A stretch of 64,000 nt of DNA from Paenibacillus xylanexedens (GTDB lineage Bacteria > Bacillota > Bacilli > Paenibacillales > Paenibacillaceae). The translations under genes were made by a program, and so were the position numbers. The stretch is from the NCBI RefSeq assembly GCF_007680605.1, contig NZ_VEIO01000009.1:149502-213501 (forward strand). The letters run 5' to 3'. Of the stretch, positions 9,043-17,755 are shown one piece after another. Positions within the stretch are counted from its first letter, which is position 1, and every line of letters starts with the position of its first letter. The notes under the pieces are model-generated. The model searched no databases and had not been told where the DNA came from. It was given only the letters and a program-made list of their open reading frames with translations.

Positions 9043-10131
9043 ATGGAACTGTTCAAAGATAAATATACACCCGCTCTCATTGATCGAACTGCCGATCAGT
9101 TGCATCAATTCTATCCAGAGTTACAAACACAGCAATTTCGCGAACTGGTTTTCGCTGAAGGCTGGGAGGCGCTGGAGTTCAAGGCAAGGATACGCCGAAT
9201 TACGGAATCTTTGACCCATGTTCTGCCCGCCGATTACGAACAAGCCTTACATATCCTTGAACAGGCCGCTCCACAATTGCGCGGGGTTGAGTACCTTTTT
9301 GTGCCTGATTTCATTGAAGTGAATGGACTTGCCCCCGAAAACTACGAGTTATCGATGAAATATCTTGCGGTATTCACACCTTATTCAAGTTCTGAATTTG
9401 CGGTGCGCCCGTTCATCCAGCTTTACCCGCTTAAGACGTTGAAACAGTTGATGGAATGGACAGAAAGCAATGACGAGCATATTCGCAGGCTTGCCAGCGA
9501 AGGCAGTCGCCCTCGTTTGCCATGGGGAGCCAAGCTTGGGGATTTGATCGTTGATCCGACGCCTACGCTTCCGATTCTGCATGCACTCAGGCAGGATGAA
9601 TCCCTCTATGTACGAAAAAGTGTAGCGAATCATCTGAACGATATTTCCAAGGACCATCCTGATCTCGTTCTCGACTTAGCTCAAGCCTGGTACGGTCAGA
9701 ACGCGCATACCGACTGGATTATCCGCCACGCAAGTCGTTCACTGCTGAAAAAGGGGCACCCTGTTGCACTCAGCCTGTTCGGCTATCACAAGCAGGAGGC
9801 TGTTCATATTGAAAACCTGAAGCTTGATCGGGATCAAATTGCCACGGGTGAGGATCTTCATTTTTCATTCGATGTGGTTAATACGAGCGGCGAACCGCAG
9901 ATGCTGAGGCTTGAATATGAGATTGGTTATATGAAGGCTAACGGCAAACAGGCACCCAAACGCTTTAAGTGCTCGGACAAAATGTATGCGAACGGTCGCA
10001 GTACCGTCAATACCAAACAATCATTCAAACTCATTACGACACGTAAATATTACGCAGGGCTACATACGCTCACGATCGTTGTGAACGGGCAAAATACGGA
10101 ATCCGTTTCTTTTGTGCTTAACGTAGATTAA
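9043..10131 (+). CDS. DNA alkylation repair protein (AlkD-like HEAT-repeat family)
   Basis: 362 residues. The N-terminal two thirds read as alpha-helical HEAT-like repeats (KYLAVFTPYSSSEFAVRPF, LYVRKSVANHLNDISKDHP, DWIIRHASRSLLKKGHP). These match the DNA alkylation repair family, which removes alkylated bases without base flipping. From about residue 255 a beta-rich C-terminal segment follows, as in longer family members. CAAGGAGG lies just before the ATG, and a TATACT -10 box is at 9011-9016. It stands alone between two terminators. Confidence 0.8.
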   Translation: MELFKDKYTPALIDRTADQLHQFYPELQTQQFRELVFAEGWEALEFKARIRRITESLTHVLPADYEQALHILEQAAPQLRGVEYLFVPDFIEVNGLAPENYELSMKYLAVFTPYSSSEFAVRPFIQLYPLKTLKQLMEWTESNDEHIRRLASEGSRPRLPWGAKLGDLIVDPTPTLPILHALRQDESLYVRKSVANHLNDISKDHPDLVLDLAQAWYGQNAHTDWIIRHASRSLLKKGHPVALSLFGYHKQEAVHIENLKLDRDQIATGEDLHFSFDVVNTSGEPQMLRLEYEIGYMKANGKQAPKRFKCSDKMYANGRSTVNTKQSFKLITTRKYYAGLHTLTIVVNGQNTESVSFVLNVD

Positions 10132-10158
10132 TCTTGAAACGGAGAAATTTCACTTTAG

Positions 10159-10205
10159 TTATGCACAAGTCTCTATGAGTGAATCACTTATGCACATGTG
10201 GATAG
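10159..10205. promoter_or_regulatory. Cluster of three DnaA-box-like sites
   Basis: TTATGCACA occurs twice on the plus strand (10159-10167 and 10188-10196), both matching the DnaA box TTATNCACA. TGTGGATAG (10197-10205), a one-mismatch box on the other strand, abuts the second copy to make a head-to-head pair. They lie downstream of the alkylation repair gene and downstream of corA. The meaning is inferred only. Confidence 0.45.
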
Positions 10206-10222
10206 AAGCATAGACAGATAAC

Positions 10223-10297
10223 AGCCGTCAGGCAACAAACAACCTTGGGAGCATCGGATTTCGTTGTCCGCAAGGTTCGCCTGACGGCCTTTTTCTC
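10223..10297 (+). terminator. Long intrinsic terminator of the alkylation repair gene
   Basis: GCCGTCAGGC (10224-10233) pairs with GCCTGACGGC (10279-10288), with an inner stem AACCTTG/CAAGGTT, followed by CTTTTTCTCTTT. Confidence 0.85.
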
Positions 10298-10319
10298 TTT
10301 ATTTATCATGTTATCCTGT

Positions 10320-11279
10320 TTATTTAAACCAGCCGCGCTTCACAAACCAAGCTACCATACAACCTCCAAGGACAAACATCAGTAATAGCACAGCACCATA
10401 CCCATACCTCCACTGAAGCTCCGGCATATGGGCAAAGTTCATGCCGTAGATACCTGCAATTAGGGTGAGTGGCATAAATACCGTCGTAATGACCGTCAGT
10501 GTCTTCATAATCTGGTTCATCCGATTCGAATTCAGTGAGATATAGCTATCACGTAGGTCTGCCGTCATCTCCCGATCGGCTTCAATCATATCCGTCAGTT
10601 TGAGCAGGTGGTCATAAATGTCAGTGAAATATGCCGTATGTTCCCCTGTTCGCTGTACATGCTGCGAGTTAATGACCCGGTAGAGAAGATCCCGCATAGG
10701 GACAATGGTGCGTCTAAGCTTCAGGAGTCGACTGCGCAGGTCAAATACCTGATTCATCAATTCCTCTACGGACTCCTGACCGCCCCGATTCTCCAGTTCA
10801 GCCAGTTCATCCTCGATGGCAAACAGCGATGGAAAATAATGATCTACCAGTTTGTCCATCACTGTATATGCTGCCGCCACCGGCCCTCTTGCCCAGATGG
10901 TACGCTCATGCGCGTGTTTCAGCAGCCTGTCCCAGGCTTCGTCCACTTCTTCCAATCTTCCATGATGGAATGACACCAGAAAGTTCTGTCCCAGAAACAG
11001 ATCTACCTCTTCTGCCTCAAGCGTGGCTGGATTCAGCGCATGTAACACAAGAAACTGCAGATTCTCATAATAATCCAGCTTGGGACGTTGCAATACGTGC
11101 AGACAATCTTCGATTGCGAGTGGGTGAAAATGAAAATATGTATCGAGCAACCGACTTTCTTCTTCGGTAGGCTGGTTGAAATCTGCCCATACCCAGGCAT
11201 AATCGTTTAGATCGAGTTGTTCAAGCGGCATGTTCACCGTGACTTGATGATCCCGTGTTATCGCAAGTGTACGAATCAT
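10320..11279 (-). CDS. corA: CorA-family divalent cation (Mg2+) transporter
   Basis: 319 residues. A large soluble N-terminal domain is followed by two C-terminal membrane helices. The first ends in the signature YGMNF (GMN at 279-281) that forms the selectivity filter of CorA pentamers. The charged C-terminus KRGWFK matches the family. It is expected to import Mg2+, possibly Co2+ or Ni2+. AAGGACGTGG precedes the ATG. No Mg2+ riboswitch is visible upstream. Instead the upstream region contains the pit terminator and a DnaA-box-like repeat array. Confidence 0.88.
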   Translation of the reverse strand: MIRTLAITRDHQVTVNMPLEQLDLNDYAWVWADFNQPTEEESRLLDTYFHFHPLAIEDCLHVLQRPKLDYYENLQFLVLHALNPATLEAEEVDLFLGQNFLVSFHHGRLEEVDEAWDRLLKHAHERTIWARGPVAAAYTVMDKLVDHYFPSLFAIEDELAELENRGGQESVEELMNQVFDLRSRLLKLRRTIVPMRDLLYRVINSQHVQRTGEHTAYFTDIYDHLLKLTDMIEADREMTADLRDSYISLNSNRMNQIMKTLTVITTVFMPLTLIAGIYGMNFAHMPELQWRYGYGAVLLLMFVLGGCMVAWFVKRGWFK

Positions 11280-11340
11280 GGATTAGACCACGTCCTTGTC
11301 TCTTATGGAATTTCTGATTTCATTGTACACTCTGAAAAAC

Positions 11341-11363
11341 AAAAAAAGCCAACCCTGTTGGCT
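11341..11363 (-). terminator. Intrinsic terminator of the DUF47-pit operon
   Basis: On the minus strand GCCAAC and GTTGGC close a 3-nt loop and are followed by seven T. The terminator is about 235 nt after the pit stop codon, so the repeat array at 11377-11562 falls in the 3' untranslated part of the transcript. Confidence 0.85.
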
Positions 11364-11376
11364 TCTCTCATTTCCC

Positions 11377-11562
11377 CTATCCACAGTTCCCTGTATCCAC
11401 AGGAAGGTTTCTTTTGGTTTATCATTCCACGGATGGCTATCCACATATCCAGCCTGTCCACATCTTCGTGCACAGGCGTTTCTTCAACTCATTGTATATT
11501 TATCCACATATCCCGATATTCACATCGTTATGAACAGGTTCGTTCTTCACTTACTGTATCCG
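11377..11562 (+). repeat. Three ~62-bp degenerate tandem repeats, each with a pair of DnaA-box-like motifs
   Basis: Units begin at 11377, 11437 and 11500. Each starts with a TATCCACA-type box (CTATCCACA, CTATCCACA, TTATCCACA) and has a second box 16-17 bp further on (GTATCCACA, CTGTCCACA, ATATTCACA). Units 2 and 3 are clearly alignable over their full 63 bp; unit 1 is more degenerate. All six boxes point the same way. One (11500-11508) is an exact TTATCCACA DnaA box. Confidence 0.75.
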
Positions 11563-11596
11563 AAGATGGATACCCGGTCCTTCTGTTGACAACTAT

Positions 11597-12586
11597 TTAG
11601 AAAATAATCCAGTACAACAGACCTGCAAGTGCTCCGGTAATTGGAATCGTAATGAACCACGTAATGATGATACGTCCAGCCAGTCCCCATTTTACAGCTG
11701 AGAACCTTTTCGCTGAACCTACACCCAGAATCGCGGATGTGATTGCGTGTGTCGTACTTACCGGAAGGTGCAACAATGTTGCTGAGAAAATAACGGATGC
11801 AGCGGATAAATCGGCAGCAAAGCCGTTAATTGGTTCGATTTTGAAAATTTTAGTCCCCATCGTTTTGATGATTTTCCAACCACCCACCGATGTCCCCAGG
11901 GCCATAGCTGTTGCTGCTGAGATTTTAACCCACAGTGGTACTTCAAGATGATCCTGTACCTTGGCTGCGACGAGTGCAAATGTAATAATCCCCATCGCTT
12001 TCTGCGCATCGTTGGTACCATGAGTGAATGCCTGCAGGGCAGCCGTGAAGATCTGTACCGTTCGGAAGCCTTTATTCACATTGTGCGGACTGCGTTTGGC
12101 AAACACATATTTAAGAATCATCATGACAATATAACCGATGGCAAAAGCAATCAAAGGTGATAATAGCAAACCTCCGACGATATCAATGAATCCAGTCCAT
12201 TTCACTTTGTCAGAACCCGCTCCAACGAGCACTGCACCCGCGAGCGCTCCGATCAACGCATGTGAAGAAGATGAAGGAATTCCAAACCACCAGGTAACCA
12301 AATTCCAGATGATCGCGGCAATCAAGGTGACGATGACAACCTCGATCCCGTTATCGAGCTTGGTGGGGTCCGTCACGCTCCCCCCAATCGTCTTCGCAAC
12401 ACCCGTAAACATCATCGCACCAACAAAGTTCATCACGGCCGCTAAAATAATAGCTCGGCGCGGCGTCAGTGCACGTGTGGATACCGATGTTGCAATGGCA
12501 TTAGCCGTATCATGGAAACCGTTGATGAAGTCAAACGCCAGTGCAAGGAAGACGACTATACCTAATATCCAAATCGTTGTTTCCAT
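11597..12586 (-). CDS. pit: Low-affinity inorganic phosphate transporter, PiT family
   Basis: 329 residues and strongly hydrophobic, with about ten membrane segments. The paired PiT signatures are visible: DFINGFHDTANAIATSVSTR near the N-terminus and FTHGTNDAQKAMG in the second half. Both are part of the duplicated PD001131-type motif that carries phosphate/cation symport. AAGGAG lies just before the ATG, and the gene follows the DUF47 gene by 14 nt, the common DUF47-pit pair. Confidence 0.93.
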   Translation of the reverse strand: METTIWILGIVVFLALAFDFINGFHDTANAIATSVSTRALTPRRAIILAAVMNFVGAMMFTGVAKTIGGSVTDPTKLDNGIEVVIVTLIAAIIWNLVTWWFGIPSSSSHALIGALAGAVLVGAGSDKVKWTGFIDIVGGLLLSPLIAFAIGYIVMMILKYVFAKRSPHNVNKGFRTVQIFTAALQAFTHGTNDAQKAMGIITFALVAAKVQDHLEVPLWVKISAATAMALGTSVGGWKIIKTMGTKIFKIEPINGFAADLSAASVIFSATLLHLPVSTTHAITSAILGVGSAKRFSAVKWGLAGRIIITWFITIPITGALAGLLYWIIF

Positions 12587-12600
12587 TATTCTCTGGCTCC

Positions 12601-13218
12601 TTAAGAATTACGCATGATGATGGATTCAAGAACGTTCGCAACATGTTCGCAATCATCCGTTGTTGTTTCAAGGCGTTCGTAGATCTCTTTGCGCTTGATC
12701 AATTCAATCGGATCGGACACCGTAGCGAAGAGATTCTTGATACAGTTACGCAATACTTCGTCGCCCTGGTTTTCCAAATCGTTCAGACGAATCGTATATT
12801 CACGAATCGCAAGCAATTTTTTCTGGGACAGCAAATGAATCGCCTTCTGAATTTCGTAAGCCGATTGACGCAAAATCTCTGCAAATTGAACGATATATTC
12901 GTCCGGGTCCACCAAATTGTACATATAGAAACGGGAAGCCGTGGCTTCAATGCCGTCCAATACGTCATCAAGAGTTGTTGTCAGTTCCATAATATCATCG
13001 CGTTCGATCGGCGTGATAAATGTTTTGTTGAGTTCTGTAATGATCGTGTGCACGTAGTCATCACATTGCGACTCGTACTTTTTCATTTCATTAGCAAAAA
13101 GAGTTACATCCTGAAGGTTGGAAACATGCTGGGAGAAATAATCTGCCGCTTGAACAACCGTATCTGCCATATTCTCCAGTGTTTCAAAAAATATGTCCTT
13201 CTTCTTCTTAATCTTCAT
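12601..13218 (-). CDS. DUF47 family protein (PhoU-like accessory of PiT transporter)
   Basis: About 205 residues and all-helical. It has the DUF47/YkaA pattern of acidic and cation-binding residues on long helices (ESQCDDYVHTIITEL, ENQGDEVLRNCIKNLF, TTDDCEHVANVLESI). Proteins of this family are PhoU-like and usually encoded with PiT transporters, whose activity they are thought to modulate. The frame is open 25 codons further upstream, but the ATG at 13216-13218 follows GAGGGGA and gives the conserved KKKKDIFFETLENMA start. Confidence 0.9.
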   Translation of the reverse strand: MKIKKKKDIFFETLENMADTVVQAADYFSQHVSNLQDVTLFANEMKKYESQCDDYVHTIITELNKTFITPIERDDIMELTTTLDDVLDGIEATASRFYMYNLVDPDEYIVQFAEILRQSAYEIQKAIHLLSQKKLLAIREYTIRLNDLENQGDEVLRNCIKNLFATVSDPIELIKRKEIYERLETTTDDCEHVANVLESIIMRNS

Positions 13219-13575
13219 AGCTCTATCCCCTCTTCGAGAAATTGCGCCGATAACCGATGAAACATGAAATGACAACCTTTGATATCTTATCATATTTGTT
13301 TCATGGTTTGTACATAAGCTGCGATCCTTTTTTATATTCTTCTCATATTAACCTGAAATGAATCTTAATTATTTGGAATTATGGCAAAATCAGACTCATA
13401 TTTTACACTGCGTTTACAAAACTCCACAAAAGTCGACGGGTTATCCAAAACAATTTTCATAAAAAGCGCTATGATACGACAACACATCGTCACCGATCTT
13501 AACCTTTTTTATCGCTTTCTTTCATTATCAGGCTGAAAAAATTCATTACGTGGTTCCACATTTGTATATAGTCTA
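13219..13575. other. Intergenic region, probable promoter of DUF47-pit
   Basis: A 357-bp AT-rich gap upstream of the DUF47-pit operon. On the minus strand a TATGAT -10-like box lies shortly before the ribosome binding site, but I see no good -35 and no convincing Pho box. No gene is visible. Confidence 0.35.
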
Positions 13576-14646
13576 TTATTGTCCAGCGATCTTCACATGA
13601 TCTGCAAACTGCGGATGGTTAGGCACAATGTTAATGAAGGTTTTCCCGGGCACCAGATTCATTTCACGCCCATCTTTGACGAAACGAATAATATCCCCCT
13701 CTTTTCTCACCCATTGTCCGCGAATCATCTTGCCCTTCTGAAACAGCATCGCCTCACCGCCATGATCCACGTTCACGGATAACCTGCCTACATCGTCAAG
13801 CACCTTATGGTCTGCCCCAGCAACAATGATATTGGCCGCACCTAACTGACTACCATTATCTTTATCCTGATCCGGCTTCCCGTTCACCATTCTCATATAT
13901 CGTCCGCTAACTCCATCATAATCATACGCAACTTTGTAACTATTCAATAAATAATGGAGTTCAAACTGCTTCACGCTCTCTCCAGTGGAGGTCGCTCCGG
14001 CCTCGTCATACTTGTACACAGGAGATCTAAATTCATGACTGTACCCTTTCTTTTCCGTACCTTCTCTAAGCTTGTCCACGGATGTATATAGATTGTGAGG
14101 CGCTTTGCGGTCTTTGGAACGCCAGAAGTACGGCCCGCCATTCGAAATTTCATCCATATGTTGTTTCTGCTGTTTTTGCAAAATCGAATAGGCCTCCGGA
14201 CTGCCTCCGGCATGAATAAGCACCCCGTCATAACTTTCGCCAAGCTCAATCAGGTATGGACGAATGCTACGTATTGGGCCGACGGCTTCTGCTCCACCTT
14301 CACTCTGGAATATAGCAATGAAACGCGTAATCCCACCTTCGGCAAGCACCTCAATGATAATGTCTGCCGCACTTAAACCAGATTGAGGACGGGCGGCAGG
14401 TGCATTGTTGATCATGACCGCGAGTGGCCGCTGCGTAGACGCTTTCTCCACGGCTAGTCCCGTGAACGGTGCTATGAAGGTAGAACGCGCAGGCTCCTCC
14501 ACAGGCTTCTCTTCTTGAACGGGCGCAGGTGTGGGCTCAGGCTGGGGAATTTGGGCGACCTCTTTATTCTGGCAAGCAACAAGACTAACGGTAAGAAGAC
14601 AGATCGATGCTGCTGATATAGCTTTGTTCCAAGAAAAAAACTTCAA
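13576..14646 (-). CDS. DUF3048 (YerB-like) lipoprotein
   Basis: 356 residues. A lipoprotein signal peptide ends at lipobox LVAC (Cys25), then comes a Pro/Glu-rich linker (residues 27-55). The two-part DUF3048 domain follows: the N-terminal part contains PLAVMINNAPAARPQSGLS and VGPIRSIRPY, and the C-terminal part contains the RMVNG to VPNHPQF region. YerB-like proteins are found across Bacillales and their role is unknown. The start is a TTG at 14644-14646 with AGGAGG 8 nt ahead. It appears monocistronic. Confidence 0.88.
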   Translation of the reverse strand: MKFFSWNKAISAASICLLTVSLVACQNKEVAQIPQPEPTPAPVQEEKPVEEPARSTFIAPFTGLAVEKASTQRPLAVMINNAPAARPQSGLSAADIIIEVLAEGGITRFIAIFQSEGGAEAVGPIRSIRPYLIELGESYDGVLIHAGGSPEAYSILQKQQKQHMDEISNGGPYFWRSKDRKAPHNLYTSVDKLREGTEKKGYSHEFRSPVYKYDEAGATSTGESVKQFELHYLLNSYKVAYDYDGVSGRYMRMVNGKPDQDKDNGSQLGAANIIVAGADHKVLDDVGRLSVNVDHGGEAMLFQKGKMIRGQWVRKEGDIIRFVKDGREMNLVPGKTFINIVPNHPQFADHVKIAGQ

Positions 14647-14876
14647 TATAGGACCTCCTGAACGATTTGGCTGACTTTCTTCTGCTCGTCATGTGATATT
14701 CCTCTCATGCAGGCAACCATCTCACGTATTTCTTTCCATTTAATCACAACGTTTCCGTTTTGTCTGCGTCTTCTAAGCCTTGTCCCATCTCAAAAACTGT
14801 CTTTGAATCATGGAATGAGCAAATAAATATGTCCTAAATGTGAACTTCTCAAACCTTACTTAAAATTTGAACTAGA

Positions 14877-14920
14877 TTGTGATTATTATCACAAACAAAA
14901 CACCTTTACGGCTATACAAT
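14877..14920 (+). promoter_or_regulatory. FNR/CRP- or Rex-type palindrome with -10 box upstream of the DoxX gene
   Basis: TTGTGATTATTATCACAA at 14877-14894 is a perfect 18-bp palindrome. It contains TGTGA-N6-TCACA (FNR/CRP form) and also resembles the Rex operator. A TACAAT -10 box is at 14915-14920 and the -35 region is poor. If transcription begins 7 nt after the -10, the palindrome centre is at -41.5, the class II activator position. Confidence 0.65.
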
Positions 14921-14996
14921 AAAGACATCAAAGGTGATCACTTAGAAAAACAAAAATAACACACACACATTAGATTTCATAAAAGGAGTGGTTTAT

Positions 14997-15536
14997 ATGT
15001 TCAGCTTCAACCAATGGCTTAGAGAAAACAAAGTGGCAATGTGGATTTTGACAGTACTTCGGGTGTATATCGGTTATGACTGGATGACTCACGGCTGGAG
15101 CAAATTGACTGGCGGATTCCAAGCTGGCGGATTCCTCGCAGGAGCACTTGAAAAAGCAACAGGCGATCATCCAGCGGTTCAAGCTTGGTGGGCAACGTTC
15201 CTTGAAAAGTTTGCCATTCCGAATGCCGGATTGTTCGACTTCGTTATCCCGCTCGGTGAATTCCTGGTAGGTCTCGGACTCATCCTTGGATGCTTCACAA
15301 CGCTGGCAGCTCTGATGGCGATGGTCATGAACTTCGCGTTCCTCTTCTCGGGTACAGTAAGCACAAACGCTCAACTGGTAGTGATGGAAATCTTCATCGT
15401 CGTAGCTGGTGCAAATGCAGGTAAAATCGGTCTGGATCATTGGGTACTGCCTTACCTTCGCGGATTGTTCAAAAAGAACAGAAGCATTCAGCCGACGGAC
15501 ACGCCAACCATTACACCAACTAAGAAAACAGCTTAA
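14997..15536 (+). CDS. DoxX family membrane protein
   Basis: About 179 residues with four membrane segments: LTVLRVYIGYDWMTHGWSKL, then helices around 82-100, 102-122 and 124-140. The pattern matches DoxX/DoxD-type proteins, the small subunit of thiosulfate:quinone oxidoreductase and related redox-linked membrane proteins. The exact role is unknown. The ATG at 14997 lies at the right distance from AAAAGGAG (14981-14988); a GTG three codons upstream is too close to it. The tail is Thr/Lys-rich. It is monocistronic behind an FNR/Rex-type palindrome, which suggests redox or oxygen control. Confidence 0.8.
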   Translation: MFSFNQWLRENKVAMWILTVLRVYIGYDWMTHGWSKLTGGFQAGGFLAGALEKATGDHPAVQAWWATFLEKFAIPNAGLFDFVIPLGEFLVGLGLILGCFTTLAALMAMVMNFAFLFSGTVSTNAQLVVMEIFIVVAGANAGKIGLDHWVLPYLRGLFKKNRSIQPTDTPTITPTKKTA

Positions 15537-15558
15537 TCATTAAAAATATAAGAAACCC

Positions 15559-15592
15559 AGCCCTGCTTCCCCCCTTGGAGCAGGGCTTTGTG
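15559..15592 (+). terminator. Intrinsic terminator of the DoxX gene
   Basis: AGCCCTGCT (15559-15567) and AGCAGGGCT (15579-15587) form a 9-bp stem, followed by a T-rich tail. Confidence 0.8.
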
Positions 15593-15663
15593 TTGCACTT
15601 GCCCAACAGTAGAATCCCATATTATGATGGTTATAAAGTCTAACAGTACAAAGGAGTATCCCT

Positions 15664-15876
15664 ATGCCGACGCAGCGCCGTCTCGAAACCGACGCCGATT
15701 TTCAGGAAGCTATGACCTTAAAACATAAAATCCGGGTATTCAAAGATAACCACCAGATTGACTCTGGAGGTATCATTATTCGTTTTGACGAGAAAACCGT
15801 TGTTGTGCAATCCAGTGTCAGTGAACTGGCCTATCACTCACGTTCCGAATGTGAGTTATTCGAACTTCGCAAATAA
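15664..15876 (+). CDS. Small hypothetical protein
   Basis: 70 residues, hydrophilic, with a beta-rich centre (GGIIIRFDEKTVVVQSSVSE). AAAGGAG lies 7 nt ahead of the ATG, and a strong terminator follows, so it is very likely a real gene. I do not recognise the family; no signal peptide or membrane segment is visible. Confidence 0.7.
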   Translation: MPTQRRLETDADFQEAMTLKHKIRVFKDNHQIDSGGIIIRFDEKTVVVQSSVSELAYHSRSECELFELRK

Positions 15877-15900
15877 TAACCGCTGAACACCCAAACCACA

Positions 15901-15947
15901 AAAAAAGGTTCCACGCAGTCAATCAACTGGCCGCAGGAACCTTTTTG
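15901..15947. terminator. Bidirectional intrinsic terminator
   Basis: AAAAAGGTTCC and GGAACCTTTTT flank a 23-nt loop region. T-runs follow the stem on both strands, serving the small plus-strand gene and the convergent dioxygenase gene. Confidence 0.8.
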
Positions 15948-16025
15948 CTTATTTATAATCATACGACTGTATTCTTCATTTCGCCATCTGAATTGATTGA
16001 TGTTTCTGTTCTCATCTGCTCCAAG

Positions 16026-16811
16026 TTATATGCCGTCGCCAAACTGCCAGCAATTCAAACTTAACGTGCCGCAGGCATACGACTGAAATAATCGCTTCGC
16101 TGTGCGAGACATATCTGCTGTGCCCATTGCGTAGAACAATGGCGCAAGATGTTCCATGCCATAAGACGGAACGGCCGTCCGCGCATGAGGGGCTTTTTTT
16201 TCATACAGAAACAATTCTCTGGTATTCCATACCTGCAGACGCTCTCCGAGCCAATCGTCAAACTCTACAGCCCAGTCTTGTGGCTCCTCATCCTGTGCCA
16301 GCATTCTTAAATTATGCACCGTTCCACCACTGCCGATGATCAGCACGTTATCATGTCTGAGTTGCTCCAGCATACGCCCGATATCATACTGTTCTTGCGG
16401 AGAACGTAGCGAATCCACCGATACGGCAATCACTGGAACGCTCGCTTCAGGGTACATATGCAACAGTGGCACCCATACGCCATGATCCAGTCCACGCCCA
16501 CGAACAGGTCGATGTGGCAAGTTACTACGGGAAAATAACGCACAGATCTCGCTCGCAACATCGGTCTGCCCGACTGCAGGGTATTGTATGTTATACAACG
16601 CTGAAGGGTATCCGTAAAAATCATGCAAGGTCTGATGGGACTCATCCATCGTCACCGAAGGCTCGGGACAATCCCAGTGTGCGGTGAATACAACGATGGC
16701 CTTTGGAGCCGGCAGCCTGTCTCCAAGCTCGTTCAAAAATTGAGTGTAATCACTGCTCTCCAACGCCAGCGTAGGAGAACCATGCGCAATGAATAGTGCA
16801 GGTAATGTCAT
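16026..16811 (-). CDS. DODA-type (LigB-fold, class III) extradiol dioxygenase, YgiD-like
   Basis: About 261 residues. Family motifs are FIAHGSP near the N-terminus, FTAHWD, GLDHGVWVPLLHMYP and IIGSGGTVHNLR. The histidines in these motifs are the metal ligands and catalytic base of the class III dioxygenase fold. Bacterial YgiD-type enzymes cleave DOPA-like catechols; the native substrate here is unknown. The frame opens at a TTG three codons upstream, but that TTG abuts GGAGG. The ATG at 16809-16811 has proper spacing. Confidence 0.85.
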   Translation of the reverse strand: MTLPALFIAHGSPTLALESSDYTQFLNELGDRLPAPKAIVVFTAHWDCPEPSVTMDESHQTLHDFYGYPSALYNIQYPAVGQTDVASEICALFSRSNLPHRPVRGRGLDHGVWVPLLHMYPEASVPVIAVSVDSLRSPQEQYDIGRMLEQLRHDNVLIIGSGGTVHNLRMLAQDEEPQDWAVEFDDWLGERLQVWNTRELFLYEKKAPHARTAVPSYGMEHLAPLFYAMGTADMSRTAKRLFQSYACGTLSLNCWQFGDGI

Positions 16812-16924
16812 CGCTGCCAACCTCCAGACACGGATAGGATGCTTACCTCTCTATTTTACCCCGAAGCAAGCGCTTTTCCAAGTTAATACCCGTGACTTTT
16901 AATTGATGACGTAAGGCTTATCGC

Positions 16925-17755
16925 CTAGATCATCCAGTGTTGCCAGTTCTCTTCAATCTTCTGACGCTCCCCCAGCCATTCTCTCGTACGTGTGATCAGT
17001 TGTTCGCGCTCCTTACCAGATGAAAAGGTATGGTTGCCCTGGAAAATGATTTCCTTGTCGCAGCGCCCTTCCTGGCGCATCCAGAAGACTTTTTGATACA
17101 AGAACGCATAGTCCACAGGGATGACTTCATCCGAAGTACCGTGCACAACCAGCACATCTCCGCCGAATTTCACAGCTTCCTGGAATGGTTGATGCTCTGC
17201 CAAAGAGTCAAAGAATTTAGGCGTAAATTTATAGCCAAGATAATCCGCAGCACTTGTTCTCACACCCTCGTCATACACGTCCCTGCCCGTAATCTTCACG
17301 ATATCGTTGAACGGATAACCGACAGCCGACCACATGACGAGATTTTTAACCCGTTTATCACGTACAGCAGTCAGCAGCGCAACAGCTCCGCCCAAGCTAT
17401 GTCCGATCAGAGTCACACGTGTAGGGTCGACATCACTGCAGTTCACAGCATAATCCAGCACTGAACGGGTCTGCAGTATCATCGACTCTAATCCTTCTGC
17501 TCCGTACTCCCCACTGCTCTCTCCGCAACCGATGTAATCGAAACGTAGCACCAGATATCCGTCTTCCGCGAGTTCGCGAGCTGTCTTCACAAACAATCGA
17601 TCCACTCCAATTCGGCTTCCCACAAAGCCGTGACAGATGACTGCCAAAGGCACTCGTTGCTGACGTGTCTCCTCTTTGATATCTTTTACAACCGGATAGT
17701 GAATGGTCGCAGTTAACTCCTCTTCCCCGTGACGAATACTGATCTGACGTTCCAT
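16925..17755 (-). CDS. Alpha/beta hydrolase, BD-FAE/feruloyl esterase-like
   Basis: About 276 residues with the full catalytic set: oxyanion segment VICHGFVGS, nucleophile elbow GHSLGG, acid region VVHGTSDEVIPV and terminal GNHTF histidine. This pattern is common in Bacillota cytoplasmic esterases (feruloyl esterase/cinnamoyl esterase type). The substrate cannot be told. The ATG at 17753-17755 is preferred because AAAGGGGA lies 8 nt ahead. An ATG six codons upstream has only AAGGT near it. Confidence 0.8.
   Translation of the reverse strand: MERQISIRHGEEELTATIHYPVVKDIKEETRQQRVPLAVICHGFVGSRIGVDRLFVKTARELAEDGYLVLRFDYIGCGESSGEYGAEGLESMILQTRSVLDYAVNCSDVDPTRVTLIGHSLGGAVALLTAVRDKRVKNLVMWSAVGYPFNDIVKITGRDVYDEGVRTSAADYLGYKFTPKFFDSLAEHQPFQEAVKFGGDVLVVHGTSDEVIPVDYAFLYQKVFWMRQEGRCDKEIIFQGNHTFSSGKEREQLITRTREWLGERQKIEENWQHWMI

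Noticed and set aside
10159..11562. Chromosomal replication origin
   Set aside because: DnaA-box-like sites are present, but there is no dnaA, dnaN, recF, rpmH or AT-rich unwinding region. The array lies in an untranslated region between pit and corA.
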